A DNA stretch of 64,000 nucleotides from Lytechinus variegatus (GCF_018143015.1 NC_054758.1:492501-556500); one strand, 5' to 3'; numbered from the stretch's first letter, positions 1-12,083 are shown. The notes: generated by a model from the letters alone, not told the origin. Made by a program: numbers and translations.

Positions 1-52
1 CACGTTTTATTCACATTTTGAGTGATATATTTCTTAGCATCACTAAAGACCC

Positions 53-135
53 AAAATAGTAGGGGGGACATTTGATATTGTGTCCCCCCTACTATTTTGA
101 GTAGGGGGACACGTCCCCCCTGGGATTTCCGCCCA
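53..135. repeat. G-rich hairpin of a foldback element
   Basis: An 18-bp perfect inverted repeat (53-70 with 81-98) starting AAAATAGTAGGGGGGACA closes a 10-nt loop. It is followed by a third G/C-rich block and a 'gggatttccgcccatgg' tail. A second copy of the same arrangement lies at 25789-25865, so this is a dispersed element rather than a gene-specific hairpin. Confidence 0.6.
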
Positions 136-423
136 TGGTAAGGACTAGATACCAAACTCTCTGTAGAGTAGAGCCAGCCACAGTACATAGTGAATCTAGT
201 CTCACTACTTCAGACCCTGCATTATCCACTATGCCAATTGTGATAAACAAGGGTCTGTCCCTGCAGACTACTTAAACACTAACACATAACTCCTCACCTT
301 TATGATGTGCCCAGTGAATATATATTCCTTTGTTTTGATTGGCTGAGAAGCACAGATATCTGACTGTTACTATGGTAACCATCAGATAAAAGAGACTTTG
401 GAGGAGAAAACATTCTGGGGTCC

Positions 424-565
424 ATTGCAGATCAAAGAGTTGCATTTAAACGCAAGAAAAAAATCAATCGCAAGTCCCAAATGCGTGCTGTTGATTGGTT
501 GAAAAACAACTTGGGCATGATTTTTAGAGTTGCGATTGATTGCAACTCTTTCTGCAACGGGCCCC
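424..565. repeat. Short imperfect foldback element
   Basis: Imperfect inverted repeat around 'ttgcagatcaaagagttgc' on the left and 'gttgcaactctttctgcaac' on the right, with TTGCAA-type words throughout. It resembles the element at 9058-9277 in word content. No coding sequence is seen around it in the first 1 kb. Confidence 0.4.
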
Positions 566-1012
566 TGATGCTCCCAAGAACATCACACAGTATCATATGT
601 GACAGACAGGAGTGTAATATGTACATGTATAACATCCAAACTCATTGGGCGATTTTAAGTCCGGTGTTGGCCTTGGTGTTGAAATTTGGATTGCTTCCCC
701 TAGCTTCAAAAATTATTCAGAGATTGTAAAACCGATCCAGATCACATTATTGACATTTCAACAACTAGTGAGTGACTTTTCATCCTCACTTTATGTTTGG
801 TGTCATAATCGTGTAAAAATTGATCTTACACCAACACCAAAAGTTCAACACTGAACTTGAAATCACATATTGTTATTTCTCATAAACATGGTCAATGATT
901 TTCACTTTTTGTCATGTTTCCTTGTAAAGTGTAATAGCAATATAAAGATTTATTCAATAATAATCATCATACTTGCTCAAACAGCACTTAACACTTGCCT
1001 TATTACAAGTCT

Positions 1013-1410
1013 TTAAAGGTCAAGTCCATCCCAGAAGAATGCTGACATGAATAAATAAAGAAAAATCAAACTAGCATAGTGATGAAAATTTCATCAAATC
1101 GGATGTAAAATAAGAAAATTATGACATATTTTTCACAAAACAGTGATATGCACAACTAGGTGACTCAGTCGATGATGTCCATTGCTCACTATTTCTTTTG
1201 TTTTTTATCGTTTGAATTATACAATATTTCATTTTTTATAGATTTGACAATAAGGACCAACTTGACTAAACGATACAGTATTAAACAATGCCGATTCCAC
1301 ATGTTCAGGGAGGAATGAATCGATTTTGATGAAATTTTCTGTGTTATGCTTGTTGAATTTTTTTCTTTTTATTCAAATCAACTTTTTGTTGGGGTGGGCT
1401 TGTCCTTTAA
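1013..1410. mobile_element. TTAA-flanked MITE, family A
   Basis: Begins TTAAAGGTCAAGTCCATCCC and ends in the complement of TTAAAGGACAAGCCCACCCC, with TTAA at both edges. The interior is AT-rich and itself loosely palindromic. Copies at 2306-2956, 3872-4494 and a half copy at 49743-49950 share the words 'aatttcatcaaaatcggatg' and 'agtgagtgaatgatgtcatc'. A TTAA target is typical of piggyBac-like elements; no transposase is present. Confidence 0.75.
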
Positions 1411-1784
1411 GATTAAAGCAAATATCAAATTCAGAAGCTGAAAAGAAAATTAATTCATACTCTTTCAGCTAAAGTGATAAAAGTACAAAACTGTACTTGC
1501 AATACCGGTATAGATCTCTTAATTTACATTTTGTAGTTTATATGTATTAATGTATATCCAAAGGAACTGTTGCTGTGCTAGCGCCATGAGCGTCTATGGA
1601 TAGTTTGTGCGCTCAATAAAACACCACTATTACTACAATTATTATTATAAATGCGACATAATGTTACAATTTTTATACATGATGTTAAGTTGTAAGAAAG
1701 TATATAAAGATCTTGCAGATTCCTTGAATTTCGAAACAAGTACAAGTATAAACATTCATGAAGGAAAACCTGAAGTAAAAAGAG

Positions 1785-2206
1785 TTAAGGCCACCGCACA
1801 CCTTACGACCCGATTGGTCGGCGACTGGCTTGCGACTGAGTGAGGGGAGATGAATCGCAAGCCAGTCGAGTCATAAGCCTCGACACCGCACACCTTGCGA
1901 TCCGATCTGTGACTCACGCATGCGCTTTTTGGCATAGCATCTGAGAAATTGCGCTTACTACTGCGTATGCGCGTTGTTTATCATAATACGCGTTGAGCAA
2001 CTCTACTGTCTGATTGGCTGGAGGTTGGATTGAGCTTGCGATCCAGTCATAAGGATTCAACATGTCAAATCCTTCCGATTTTCCTTGCCACTTGTGTCTG
2101 TCCGGTCTGCAACGCTCAAGCTGACAAGAGCTGTGACGTCACATCTCCCCTCACCTTGTCGCAAGCCAGTCGACCAGTCGGGTCGCAAGGTGTGTGGTGG
2201 CCTTTA
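1785..2206. mobile_element. TIR element with GACTGG/CCAGTC repeats
   Basis: Terminal inverted repeats run 'aaggccaccgcacacctt' on the left against 'aaggtgtgtggtggcctt' on the right. Internal repeats of 'cttgcgactgg' and 'cgcaagccagtcg' occur in both orientations, with a second copy of 'accgcacaccttgcga' near 1885. About 420 bp with no coding capacity; a non-autonomous DNA element. Confidence 0.7.
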
Positions 2207-2305
2207 TTCTGCACAAAACACCATGCTCAGAGATGGATAATTTGTGTGATTGCATATATTAACCAATTGATATCAATTATGAATCAAACCTGTCATCATC
2301 TGTAA

Positions 2306-2956
2306 TTAAAGGTCGAGTCAACCAAGAAAAATTCAACCAATGGATATCAATTGTAAAATCAACCTCGTCATCAACTGTTAATAAAAGGTCGAGTCAACCA
2401 AGAAAGATAATACATTGAATCAAAAGAGACAAATCAACTAAGCATTACGCTGAAAATTTCATCAAAAACATAAGTTATGACATTTAAGAGTTTCGCTTAT
2501 TTTTCACAAAAATATATGGACAACTCAGTGACATACAAATGAGAGATTTGATGTCTCTCACTCAGTATTTCTATTGTTTTTGTATTGCTTGAATTGTACA
2601 ACAATTCATTTTTACAGATTTGACAATAAGGGCCAACTTAACTGAACCATGAAATGTTAAACCAATGGTAGTTCTAATAAAACTTTGTTTCAAATGACAA
2701 AGAGGAGAAAGTTAGAATATTTCTTATTTCATATAATAAAATACAAAGGAAATAGTGAGTGAATGATGTCATCAGTTCCTCGTTTACCTCCTGACCAGGA
2801 TGTTAATATAACTGTTGTGACATCAAATGAAAATTTAAAATGTCTTAACTTTCTTATTTTACATCCAATTCTGATGAAATTTTCAGGGTTTTGCTTGTTG
2901 GATGTTTCTCTTTGTATTCAAATAATTTTTTTTGTTGGGGTGAACTTATCCTTTAA
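2306..2956. mobile_element. TTAA-flanked MITE, family A (partly duplicated)
   Basis: Same family as 1013-1410, bounded by TTAA at 2306-2309 and 2953-2956. The left terminus is present twice, at about 2308 and about 2385, each reading 'aaggtcgagtcaaccaag', which suggests a local duplication of the left end or one copy inserted beside another. Confidence 0.65.
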
Positions 2957-3871
2957 ATTCATATGAGGGGTCTAGATCTTCTACATACATTGCACGGGGC
3001 ATCTTCCCTAAGAGTTGAAAAATTAGGGAAAAAACATTTGCCAAGGTTTGATGACAATCCATCAAAGAATAAGACAGTTGTGAATTATTAAACTCTTAAT
3101 TTGTGACCTCACATGTGAGCAGTTCCCCCCTCTATATCAATTCCACTTTTATTTTATTAATGGAACATGATGAAAGAGCATTTTTTTTTGGGGGGGGCGG
3201 CAACTTAAATTATAACATGATGCCTATGCGCACACCAAAGTCGGAAATAGGGAGCTCTGGAATGAAAGCTTGGTCTTAAAATGGGGGTCTTCGGAAAGGC
3301 TCTAGGATCAAAGATCGATAAAAATGCAATGCTCTGGAACTGACCATATCAGAATATAGGGGTCTCCGGAGCGCCCCATTCGGCGCGGACCGGCTGAGGA
3401 ATTCATGATGGGTGCGCACTGAAACGAGGAACCACAAATTTGAGGGTCTCCGGACAAGAAAAAACTTGTAATTTCCACGGCTTTCTAAATTGGTGATGCT
3501 CTGGAACGGAAATTGAAGGTGAAAATTAGTGTCTCGACTGCGGCATATATGTATCGTACATTTATACTAAGTAGCCCTCGGGATATTTTCCTTATAGAAA
3601 GGGTGTATGAAACTATGTGTTGATCATGTATCCACCTGACAAAAAAATAACTTTCAATTTCTTAAATAGAACTAAAAAAATCATATTACATATTAGAGAG
3701 GAGCCACTCATTTGTGACATAAATTAAAAACTTCAAAAATTCATAACTCAGTTGTTCTTGGATGGATTTTCACCAAACCTTCATCAATATATTTCTCATT
3801 TTTTTCTGCTTTTATTAAAACCAAATATATATCTCGTCAGGGTAAACTTCCCCTTCAGTAGCCATAATCAC
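2957..3871. other. No gene recognised; fragment of a family-A-like element
   Basis: No open frame resembles a known protein. The stretch holds a poly-T/poly-G run near 3181-3198, a segment with repeated 'ctctggaa' words (3240-3530), and at about 3710-3860 the right half of a family-A-like element ending 'cagggtaaacttcccctt'. Confidence 0.5.
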
Positions 3872-4494
3872 TTAAAGGACAAGTCCACCCCAACAAAAAC
3901 TTGATTTGAATAAAAAGAGAAAAATTCAACAAGCATAACACTGAAAATTTCATCAAAATCGGATGTAAAATAAGAAAGTAATGACATTTCAAAGTTTCGC
4001 TTCATTTCACAAAAACAGTTATATGAACGAGCCAGCTACATCCAAATGAGAGAGTCGATGATGTCATTCACTCACTATTTCTTTTGTTTTTTATTGTTTG
4101 AAATATGAAATATTTTAATTTTCTCGTCAATGTCATGTGAAATGAAGTTTCATTCCTCCCTGAACATGTGGAATTCCATTATTTTAACATTTTGTGCTTC
4201 AGGCAAGGAGGTCCCAATCGTCAAATTCGTAAAAATTGAAATATTGTATAATTCAAACAATAAAAAACAAAAGAAATAGTGAGTGAGTGACATCATCAAC
4301 TCTCTCATTTGGATGTAACTGGCTCGTTTATATAACTACAGTGTATTTTGTTAAAAATAAGCGAAACTTTGAATGAAATGTCATAACTTTCTTATTTTAC
4401 ATCCGATTTTGATGAAATCTTCAGCATTGCGCTTGTCTGATTATTCTCTATTGATTCAAATCAACATTTTTCTGAGGTGGACTTGACCTTTGAA
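3872..4494. mobile_element. MITE, family A (full length)
   Basis: Starts TTAAAGGACAAGTCCACCCC and ends 'gaggtggacttgacctttga'. The right TTAA has mutated to TTGA. The two halves are extended inverted copies of each other ('aaaacaaaagaaatagtgag' against 'ctcactatttcttttgtttt'), so the whole 620 bp can fold back. Confidence 0.75.
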
Positions 4495-5160
4495 TACATT
4501 ATTACCCTTTCTCAGAACATATTTTCATGTAGTTATACAATTTGTTCAATACATAACAACACGAACATACATTTGTGCAAATAACAAGAAAACTGTTCAC
4601 ATTGCGATACAAAACCCATAGAATAATGAAACATAAACAGGTAATCTCTAAATGACATAAATATTTTTTTCTCAAAGTGTTAAAGAATTATTCACCCTTA
4701 AATTCCTCAAAATAATTATAGCGAATTGAATCAATGGAAAATTAAATGTAAAATATCTCTATAATACCATACGTCACTGTAAACATACATAATAACTTAC
4801 AGTATACAATGAACATCATTCTTTACATTTTACAGATATTCACCTGAAGTCAATTGTATATCATATCATACAGGCACCTAAACAATGTTCCTCAGAAATA
4901 ATGACGTTCTTTTCAATACATGTAACAACTATTACAGTCAAAATTATATATATACGCATAAAGTAACATTGAAAAAAGTACTATTGGATAATGTCTTACC
5001 TACATATACATGTATAACATCAAATCCCACACAAGCCCAAAGATCTATAATCCATATTAAAAAAGAATATTTAATATCAATGTAAACTGATTTATTGGCT
5101 GCTTTAACTTTATTGCATGTTTAACAGGATAGGAGTGATCAGAAATTTACAAAATGACTG
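4495..5160. other. AT-rich stretch, no gene recognised
   Basis: AT-rich sequence with scattered short open frames that resemble nothing I recognise and have no splice context. Confidence 0.4.
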
Positions 5161-5404
5161 TAGGTGGTTTCAGACCGCCTTGATAATAAGAATCCCTTTT
5201 AAATTAAGAGAACTTTTTTTGGCTAAAAAATACCCATTAATTATTCCTGCATTCACATCGCCCCGAAACATACACTTTGGGTTAAGTTCCTGCAGTTACG
5301 AGCATGCGCAGCATTGTCTGATAAGCAAGCAGGCAAATACCTGGTATTTTCTGATCGGAGAATACCTGGAATTGACGAACTTTGAGGCGGTCGGAAACCA
5401 CCTT
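5161..5404. mobile_element. Short TIR element
   Basis: Imperfect terminal inverted repeats: 'taggtggtttcagaccgcct' on the left, and on the right the complement of 'aaggtggtttccgaccgcct'. Total about 244 bp. The one open frame across it is fortuitous. Confidence 0.6.
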
Positions 5405-7173
5405 ATTTGGAAATTCAAATGAGAGGCTTTAGAAGAGGATTTTTGTTTGAAGAGTTTATTCACATCTATTCGAATTAAGGCCTTTTGTCTGTCAATTCGT
5501 CACAGTATAATTTGGAAGAAAAATATCAACCCTCATTTTTTTTCCTCAAAATACTGATTTGAGTGAACAAGTGTTGTTGACAAATCTTGATAACAGGGTG
5601 GATGGGGGGGTGTCCTGAAAATTGAACATTTAGACAGGAAAACAAGAATATCAATAATAAGTAGGGGAAGTTATATTTCTCAATCAATTGGAGAGGAAAA
5701 TTAAAAATCATATCGGACTACAGTATGAATGGAAAATGATGACCCACACAACACCATACACAACAATATAGATTTATACTTACACCTGTATTATAAGGTC
5801 TTCAACATTCATATCCAACAAACAGCAATATGCATGTACAATACTGTGTATCATACTCAGCAATTCAGTAAACATTAGTAAAATAATATACCCCCCAAAA
5901 AATCCATAGATGTCTATAGTGTAAGTTATCTATCCCTGAATGAAAAAAAAACACAAAATGCAAAAAAGCAAGAATTCCTTCCCAACTATCAAACAAAAGA
6001 AAAAAATACATTACTAATGTACATGCACATACAGTAATTCCATATATATATACTGTGTGCACGTTACCAAATAATACAAATACATGTAAACCTATCTTTT
6101 TTGTCCTCAAACAATAGATACTCGTCCCCACTATGCACACACACACACAACAAGATAAACATTCATACACTAAAGTGTATATCTTGCAAAAGTCCCATTG
6201 TTCACAACTTTCATAATTGATTGCAATTACCAAACAATTTTTACAAGGTATTAATGGACCTTTGAATAAATCACATAAATATCGCATTCCTCATTCAAAC
6301 TTTGAAAAAAAATACAAAAGAATTTAAATCAACAATGATGTTTGTGGGGGAGTTTCTGTACAGATTAAAACTCACTGGTTATGATTTAACCCCAATTCTG
6401 ATTGGCCAATGATCAGTCTTTTGAACTAAGTGTGAATGAAATGATGACCTTGATTGGTCAATAAAGATTAAGGGAACCTAGCATTCAATTGAATCAATAA
6501 CTTTTGTACACAAAAGTTGTTTTGAAAATGAATGAAAAGCAGAAAAATTAATCTCTCAGCTTTGAAATTGAAAAACAAATATATGGCTCAAAAAGAGTCT
6601 GTTTAATCATTTGATAGAAAACAAGAAAGTCATTGATTATAAAATCTATTTATCCCCACCATAATCATATACTGATTGTGTATTCAGTGTTATTTACAAT
6701 TTTCTGATACAATTTTAAATATAAAAGTTTAATTGATAAATCTAAAGTTATATTTTATTTCCAATATTAGTTAAACATTGCCTATTTACACCTTAATAAA
6801 TTCATGGGAAATTATAGTTTTTATACAGTAGAACAGATCATAAAGCACCCACTAGACATTCTTTAAGTTATTTTTTTAAGTGACATTTTCTTGATGGTAC
6901 ACAACTGCTTGGTGATAATAAAAAAAATATCTGTAAATTTTGGTACTCTTTATTCACACAGAAAGTGATGAATGCAAACACTGGGTGATTTAAAGTTCAG
7001 TGTTGACCTTTTGGTGTCGGCGTAAGGTAAAGTTTTACATTAGCGTAGCACCAAATACAAAATGATATTGGTCCAGAAAAGTCATTCAATAGGTGTTGAG
7101 CCATTAATATTGTGATTTGGATTATTCAATCCCTAACTGTGCTTCTACCACTAACAACACCAGCAGAATTGAA
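5405..7173. other. No gene recognised
   Basis: AT-rich DNA without recognisable protein similarity. The longest open frame (5865-6287, minus, 140 codons) is Cys/Tyr/Ile/Val-rich with a (CA)n tract near 6137 and lacks any family motif. An inverted-repeat-like 'taaagttcagtgttgacc' near 6992 resembles 'acaccaacaccaaaagttca' near 830. Confidence 0.4.
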
Positions 7174-7457
7174 ATAATAATAATAATAGGCATTTATATA
7201 GCGCCATCTATCTAGAAGTATTCTATTCCGAGGCGCGTTATTATTATTATTACCCCGGCTTTAGCGTGAGCTGCCTCTCAGCGCTCATGCATTCAAGGAA
7301 TTAATCCTGCCGGGTACCCATTCACCTCACCTGGGTCGAGTGCAGCACAGTGTGAATAAATTTCTTGCTGAAGGAAATTACGCCATGGCTGGGATTCGAA
7401 CCCACGACCCTCTGTTTCAGAGTCAGAAGACTTATCCACTGGGCCAAAACGCTCCAC
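7174..7457 (-). mobile_element. tRNA-derived SINE (full length)
   Basis: Read on the minus strand, the head at about 7457 carries a Pol III A-box-like 'tggcccagtggataagtc' and a B box 'gggttcgaatccca'. A roughly 200-bp body follows ('gggtacccggcaggatt', 'gcgctgagaggcagctc', 'tagatggcgctatataaatg') and then an (ATT)n tail. A head-truncated copy lies at 35900-36118; related families are at 10851-11136 and 15543-15891. Confidence 0.85.
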
Positions 7458-7646
7458 ACTATCCACTATCCATCCAAATAAAGTGTCAATAATTAGAATA
7501 AAAAATATCAATATTGCAGTATTTTGTCTAGTTTTATTTTGCAAAATATCAAGTAGCAATCTACCAGTAATACCTGTGACCCTTGTTCGTATCAAAAGGA
7601 ATTTGATTTATTTAAAACTTTGATTTTTTTCTGGACTGGACATCTT

Positions 7647-7949
7647 GGCTGGTATTCTGAAGTCTGGTTTAACTTAAACTTAGGTTTAAAGTTGTGGTTT
7701 AGGTATGGACAGCCAATTGTTACATAAATCACCAACAGTAGAGATATAATATATCAGCTCATTTGGCTCCCAAATCATTCATAATTGTGTAGGAAGTATA
7801 ATTAAATCATCCTCTTCACCATTGATGAATCAGGAAAGAGCAAAGTAAACATGAAACTTAATAAACATTTTGAAACATTTGGCTTCCCATAATTTTAGCA
7901 CAGACTTAGACCGTGGTCTAAGTTAAACCTGACTTCAGAATACAGGCCC
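7647..7949. mobile_element. Foldback MITE, family B
   Basis: Ends 'ggtattctgaagtctggttt' and 'aaacctgacttcagaataca' are inverted repeats, extended inwards by 'aacttaaacttaggtttaaa'. Two more copies lie at 14331-14632 and 36589-36899, about 300 bp each with the same interior. All are non-coding, and the last two lie inside introns. Confidence 0.8.
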
Positions 7950-8074
7950 TTGTATCTGCCTCCAAGACATTAGCTATGATTATGTAGTGAAGGTCCATAT
8001 GGTAAAGAAGGATAATTAATTAAAGAAATAATAAAATTAACACACATCTAAAGCAGGTCCTATTGAATCAAGTC

Positions 8075-8080
8075 TTTATT
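8075..8080 (-). other. Candidate poly(A) signal of the zinc-finger gene
   Basis: AATAAA on the minus strand about 340 bp downstream of the zinc-finger stop codon. It is the most plausible 3' end seen, and would give a 3' UTR of roughly 340-360 nt. Confidence 0.45.
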
Positions 8081-8416
8081 TACAAAATCAGGAATACTAC
8101 CATACCCATCTTGGGAAATATATCAATTCCTACACATGACAGACTACATGGACATACTCTCTTGGAAATATAATCTCTATACCTTACATACATAGGTATA
8201 TTGCATATTGTTTCATCTATTATCATTATAGTTATCTATTAACAAACAGGTTTGATGGGTTATCACAGGTTGAAATCTTTCAATCATTTACATAGTAAAA
8301 CATCTGGATCAATCAAAGACATAAATATCTATAAAACACACCGCATCATCTACACATACAAAGGCCATTGTGAAAGTACAAAAAAATAAAGATACTTGGA
8401 AGGTTGCCATCCAAGA

Positions 8417-8755
8417 TTATCTAACCTCAACTGACTCGCTTACAACGGGAGAGGGCGCCGTTGATGGGTCCTCCTTGGGTGGCATGGTAGCGTTGTGTGC
8501 CCTCTTCATGTGTTTCTTAACGCTTGCGTTGCGTGTGAACACCGATTTACATATAGGGCACGAATAAGGTTTCTCACCGGTGTGGATGAGATAGTGTGTT
8601 TTTAAACTGCTGCTTTGCGTGAAACACTTACCGCAGAGTTCACACGAGTAAGGTTTATCGCCGGTGTGGCGTCTCATGTGAACCTTCAGATGGCTTGCGT
8701 TGGAAAAGGACTCTCTGCACACCTCACAAGTGTATGGCTTCTCTTTAGTGTGAAC
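8417..8755 (-). CDS. C2H2 zinc-finger protein, coding exon 4 (terminal)
   Basis: Last exon of the gene spanning 8417-15497. The acceptor (minus strand 'tttaatttcag') precedes the first base at 8755, and 339 nt follow in phase 0 to the stop. It encodes three C2H2 fingers (the words CEVC, CELC and CPIC each start one). The linkers are TGDKPY and TGEKPY, and a short Ser/Pro/Glu tail follows. The incoming junction restores '...[14 protein letters not shown]', an ordinary H-x(3-5)-H linker, which confirms the splice. The last finger ends KRAH, with a four-residue His spacing. Overall role as for the exon at 12451-13655. Confidence 0.9.
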   Translation of the reverse strand, partial: VHTKEKPYTCEVCRESFSNASHLKVHMRRHTGDKPYSCELCGKCFTQSSSLKTHYLIHTGEKPYSCPICKSVFTRNASVKKHMKRAHNATMPPKEDPSTAPSPVVSESVEVR

Positions 8756-9057
8756 CTGAAATTAAAGTATAAATCACATGCATCACACCTATTCTTAAGG
8801 AGGGGGGGGGGTGATCTACTGTTACATCCCCTGTCCCGTCTATACACTATTCATCAATGAGTAGGTGGTTCGTCCGGTGTATTCTACTCGCCTGTCAAGC
8901 AAAAATCTTCAGGTCAAGTCAATCTTGACGTTCAATTCCATGGATTCACAATAAGGTGCCCCCATCTATTGGTTGCATTTGACAGGTCAATTTCTAACTT
9001 CGGGGTCGACATCACGCACAGTGCTATGTGACTGTAATGCCAAAAATTATCTAATGT

Positions 9058-9277
9058 GGTATTGCAAGAAACTTGCGATCAATTGCAAGTCAATTTTTGG
9101 TCCCTAAATCAAGCGTACATCTTGCAATTAATTGCAAATGAGTGATTGATTGCTAATTTGCTCCTTGAAACAAGAAGTTTAATCTGATTTTCTACAGCTA
9201 ACGTTGATCTATCAGCTGTAAAATTGCAACAGAATTATTTGCAATTGATCGCAAATATTTTCTTGCAACACCCCCTT
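9058..9277. mobile_element. Foldback element in zinc-finger intron 3
   Basis: Inverted-repeat ends ('attgcaagaaacttgcgatc' on the left; 'gatcgcaaatattttcttgc' on the right) with internal TTGCAATTAATTGCAA-type words. About 220 bp, non-coding, inside the intron 8756-9555. Confidence 0.55.
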
Positions 9278-9555
9278 AATTGTCACAAATACATATGTGG
9301 CAAATTTCTCTCCCACTTCCTGGACTCTGGTAAATCGCAATACGCAAACCAGCTTCTGCCAGAGCAGCATATCACATGAATGTGTATCATATGAAAGTTT
9401 ACAGATGTAAACTTTTTCCCTCACAAGGCATTGCAAATTTTGGCCAATCCGCAGCAAACGATAGGTAGCACACCCTATTTTGAATCCACTGAATTTCCAC
9501 AGTAATCAATATGATGATCGTAGACATTAACAGAAAGACAAGAAAACCAAATTAC

Positions 9556-9723
9556 CTTGTAATGTTCCTTGAGATTATCCTTCCTCTTGAATGCCTTGTT
9601 GCATGTCTCACAAACGTACGGTCTCTTCTCTATATGAAGAAGGGTATGGGTTTTCAGCTCCTCAGAATTGTCAAATCTTTGATTGCAGAACCTGCAATCA
9701 AAGTTCTGACCAGCAGTATGAAT
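9556..9723 (-). CDS. C2H2 zinc-finger protein, coding exon 3
   Basis: A 168-nt (56-codon) phase 0-0 exon. Acceptor 'gattgcattag' lies on the minus strand upstream of 9723; donor AAG|GTAATT follows 9556. It starts with the linker IHTAGQNFDC, which completes the finger left open by exon 2 (HMK|IH). It carries finger 8 (FDCRFC...H..LH) and most of finger 9 (YVCETC...EHYK), which exon 4 completes. The nearby open frames on the plus strand are shadows. Clean phase-0 junctions inside the His-spacer/linker on both sides suggest the exon unit is one that can be duplicated as a module. Confidence 0.9.
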
Positions 9724-9807
9724 CTAATGCAATCAAAAGAAATTACATTCATAAACAAGATACCTGTATTTGGTTATCAAATTGAAGATTGCAGAACTTG
9801 CGATCAG

Positions 9808-9976
9808 GGAGGTGTTTCATGAAAGTTGTCAACCCTGACTAAATTGTCAGTGCTGACAATTTCAGTGAAACCCTTGGTTTTGATTGGCTGTGAGGCACTT
9901 GGCTCTGACTGTTACTATGGTAACTGTCGGAGAAAACCAACTTGTCAGTGCTGACAACTTTCATGAAACACTCCCC
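9808..9976. mobile_element. Foldback MITE, family C
   Basis: Ends 'gtgtttcatgaaagttgtca' and 'tgacaactttcatgaaacac' are a perfect inverted pair, inside a 169-bp element in zinc-finger intron 2. The interior holds 'ttgattggctgtgaggcac' and 'ctgttactatggtaac'. Related copies lie at 52757-52916, a half copy at about 41600-41687, and an interior fragment at about 336-395. Confidence 0.8.
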
Positions 9977-10299
9977 AGATCCGACCAGCAGTGTGAATCT
10001 AATGCAATCAAAAGATAATACATTCATGAGAAACACGTATCAAATCAAATTCTGAATAGCAGTGTAGATCAAAGGAAGATACATTCATAAACATCATGAA
10101 GGCAATAACTTGAACCCTGCTAGCTCCTTTCAAACAATCAAATTAATTTGGATTTCAATTTGAAACAAGATTACTATGAAAAAAAACTGAAAACATATCT
10201 GGAAATGTTAATACTGTCGGCTGGCAGTTTGATTTGAGACAACAATAGCATAATGTCCATGAACATGTTGATTCAGATGAAATGTTTTAAAAAACTTTA

Positions 10300-10590
10300 C
10301 GTTATGCATTCAAGGAATGAATAAAACCATGTATAGATACAATTGCATACTTTTGTTATGTTTGTTGTTCTGTATTTCCTTACTGCATTTGTTTTTTAAT
10401 TGTGTTGTTTTGTGTTAATTTCAGGATCACTAACTTATAAGTTCCCAGTGATCCTTCCACTGTTATTAAATATACTCTCTTTCGTTATAATGTATTTTAT
10501 TGAAATATTCATACTTCTTCATCTTGATTTGTATGTTTTTTTTTATGAAGATTGTGGTAAATAAAGTATCAATTTCAATGTAGCATTCAC
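10300..10590 (+). mobile_element. Possible LINE 3' UTR tail
   Basis: T-rich sequence with a short stem 'ggatcactaacttataagttcccagtgatcc' pattern (inverted GGATCACT/AGTGATCC) and a terminal 'aataaagtatcaatttcaatg'. This is the sort of structured 3' UTR and tail seen in CR1/RTE-type retrotransposons. No coding part is attached; this assignment is inference only. Confidence 0.3.
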
Positions 10591-10850
10591 TTGATTTGAG
10601 TGTGTATGTAAAAGCACAAAGTGGATGAATTTCTTGCTGGAGACAACAAGAATCATGGAGTACAGATTTGAACCCCTGAATGCCTCATTCAACTATGACA
10701 AAACTAAAGTCTACAGTACACTGCACAGTGAAATCAAGTGCTTTGCATTCAAACTAATACATGAAGTGTTAAGATGTGGTGGAAATAGCCTTACTAACAA
10801 TGTATTTAATCCACTTTTATATCGCGATTAATACATCGGAACAGATATGT

Positions 10851-11136
10851 ATTATACCCCGGTCATCGGATTCAATCAGTCATTCCAGCACACAATGTGT
10901 GCACATCCTCCACTCCCTGGGGAGTATTCCAGTCAGTCGCCTGTGAGGCGCACACAGTACTGGACAAGCTACAATGACTTTCGCATCCTACCGGGTACCC
11001 ATTTTGCACCTGGGTCGAGAGTGGCAAAGTGTGGATTAACGCCTTGCCAAAGGATGTCAGACCGCAGTGGGATTCGAATACACGACCCTCTGTTTATAAG
11101 GCGAGAGTCAGAACAACTACACCACGGCTCCTCCAC
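10851..11136 (-). mobile_element. tRNA-derived SINE, second family
   Basis: Minus-strand head 'ggagccgtggtgtagttg' (A box-like) and 'gtattcgaatcccac' (B box). The body shares 'ctcgacccaggtgcaaaatg' and 'gggtacccggtaggatg' with the SINE at 7174-7457 but differs further on. It ends at 'ccggggtataat'. A relative is at 15543-15891. It sits in zinc-finger intron 2. Confidence 0.8.
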
Positions 11137-11212
11137 TTGATATTCCAATATCATACTCTTTCTTTTCATGCTTTTAGTCTCAAAAGTGGTACAGATAAAC
11201 TTGTGATACAAT

Positions 11213-11808
11213 CCGGGGGGGGGGCCACTTACATTGGCAAGTGGATACCATGCGCGACCAAAAAACATGTAAAAAGGATGTCTTTTTCACGATAGAGCAC
11301 GTTACGTACATAACGTGATAAGGGTGTCAAAAACACAAAAATAATGAAAAAAGGGTATCTATTTTGCTAGGAAAGTAACGTGTTCAGGGTCATATTTGCG
11401 GGATGATAAAATGAAATTAAAATGTTTTATAAAGGATGTCCTTTTTGCCTCAACGTTACGTGTTAATTTAGAGTCCGATTTGCACGAGGTGTGGAAGGCA
11501 GGGTCGCACTAAACCTGTGACATACTTGTTTAGGGGTTCATTTCAGGAAATATTTGCCAAGAGAATCATTTGGTTCCCAATACTTGTTAAGGGTAGTGTT
11601 TCACCCGTCAGTACTTGTTTAGGGGTTCATTTCAGGAAATACTTGCCAAGAGAATCGTTTTGTTCCCAATACTTGTTTAGGGTTCACATGCCAATACTTG
11701 TTAAGGGGTGCATTTTCAGAATATGGAAAATACGTGTTAAGGGTGCTTTTCGAGACCCCATGGTCGCGCATGGTATCCATTCGTAAATGGAAGTGGCCCC
11801 CCCCCCGG
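11213..11808. mobile_element. G/C-tipped TIR element with 8-bp target duplication
   Basis: Terminal inverted repeats CCGGGGGGGG...GGCCACTT run on into 'gtggataccatgcgcgacca' on the left and its complement on the right. GATACAAT flanks the element at 11205-11212 and again at 11809-11816, a perfect 8-bp target-site duplication. The interior repeats 'tacttgtttaggggttcat' and 'aaaggatgtcctttttg'. A second full copy is at 24651-25213 and an end fragment at 37577-37738. The 8-bp duplication fits the hAT type, but no transposase is seen. Confidence 0.85.
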
Positions 11809-12083
11809 GATACAATGATCCCATTGTGATGTCACAACTCCTGTTTTATGCTGTCATAATGAATTCATGATTGCATCTCAAACTCATTCATTTTAGTTTA
11901 TTTTGTGCAAACTGAATATCCCAACCTTTCATTTTTTTTTCTTCAAACCCCCAAATCTGTTTGGATGCATGTACGATATTATGCAACATTTACAGCGCTT
12001 GATATTGTTATCCCATGTTTCAGCATAGCTGCCAATCCGGTACTTTTTTATCACTCATAGGATAGGCACCCATTTACCTAACC

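Noticed and set aside
5865..6287. 140-codon Cys/Val-rich minus-strand frame
   Set aside because: Spans a (CA)n tract and AT-rich DNA, no family motif and no splice signals in phase with another exon.
8370..8860. Plus-strand open frames across the zinc-finger exons (also at 12613-13218 and 9511-9822)
   Set aside because: Antisense shadows of the minus-strand exons.
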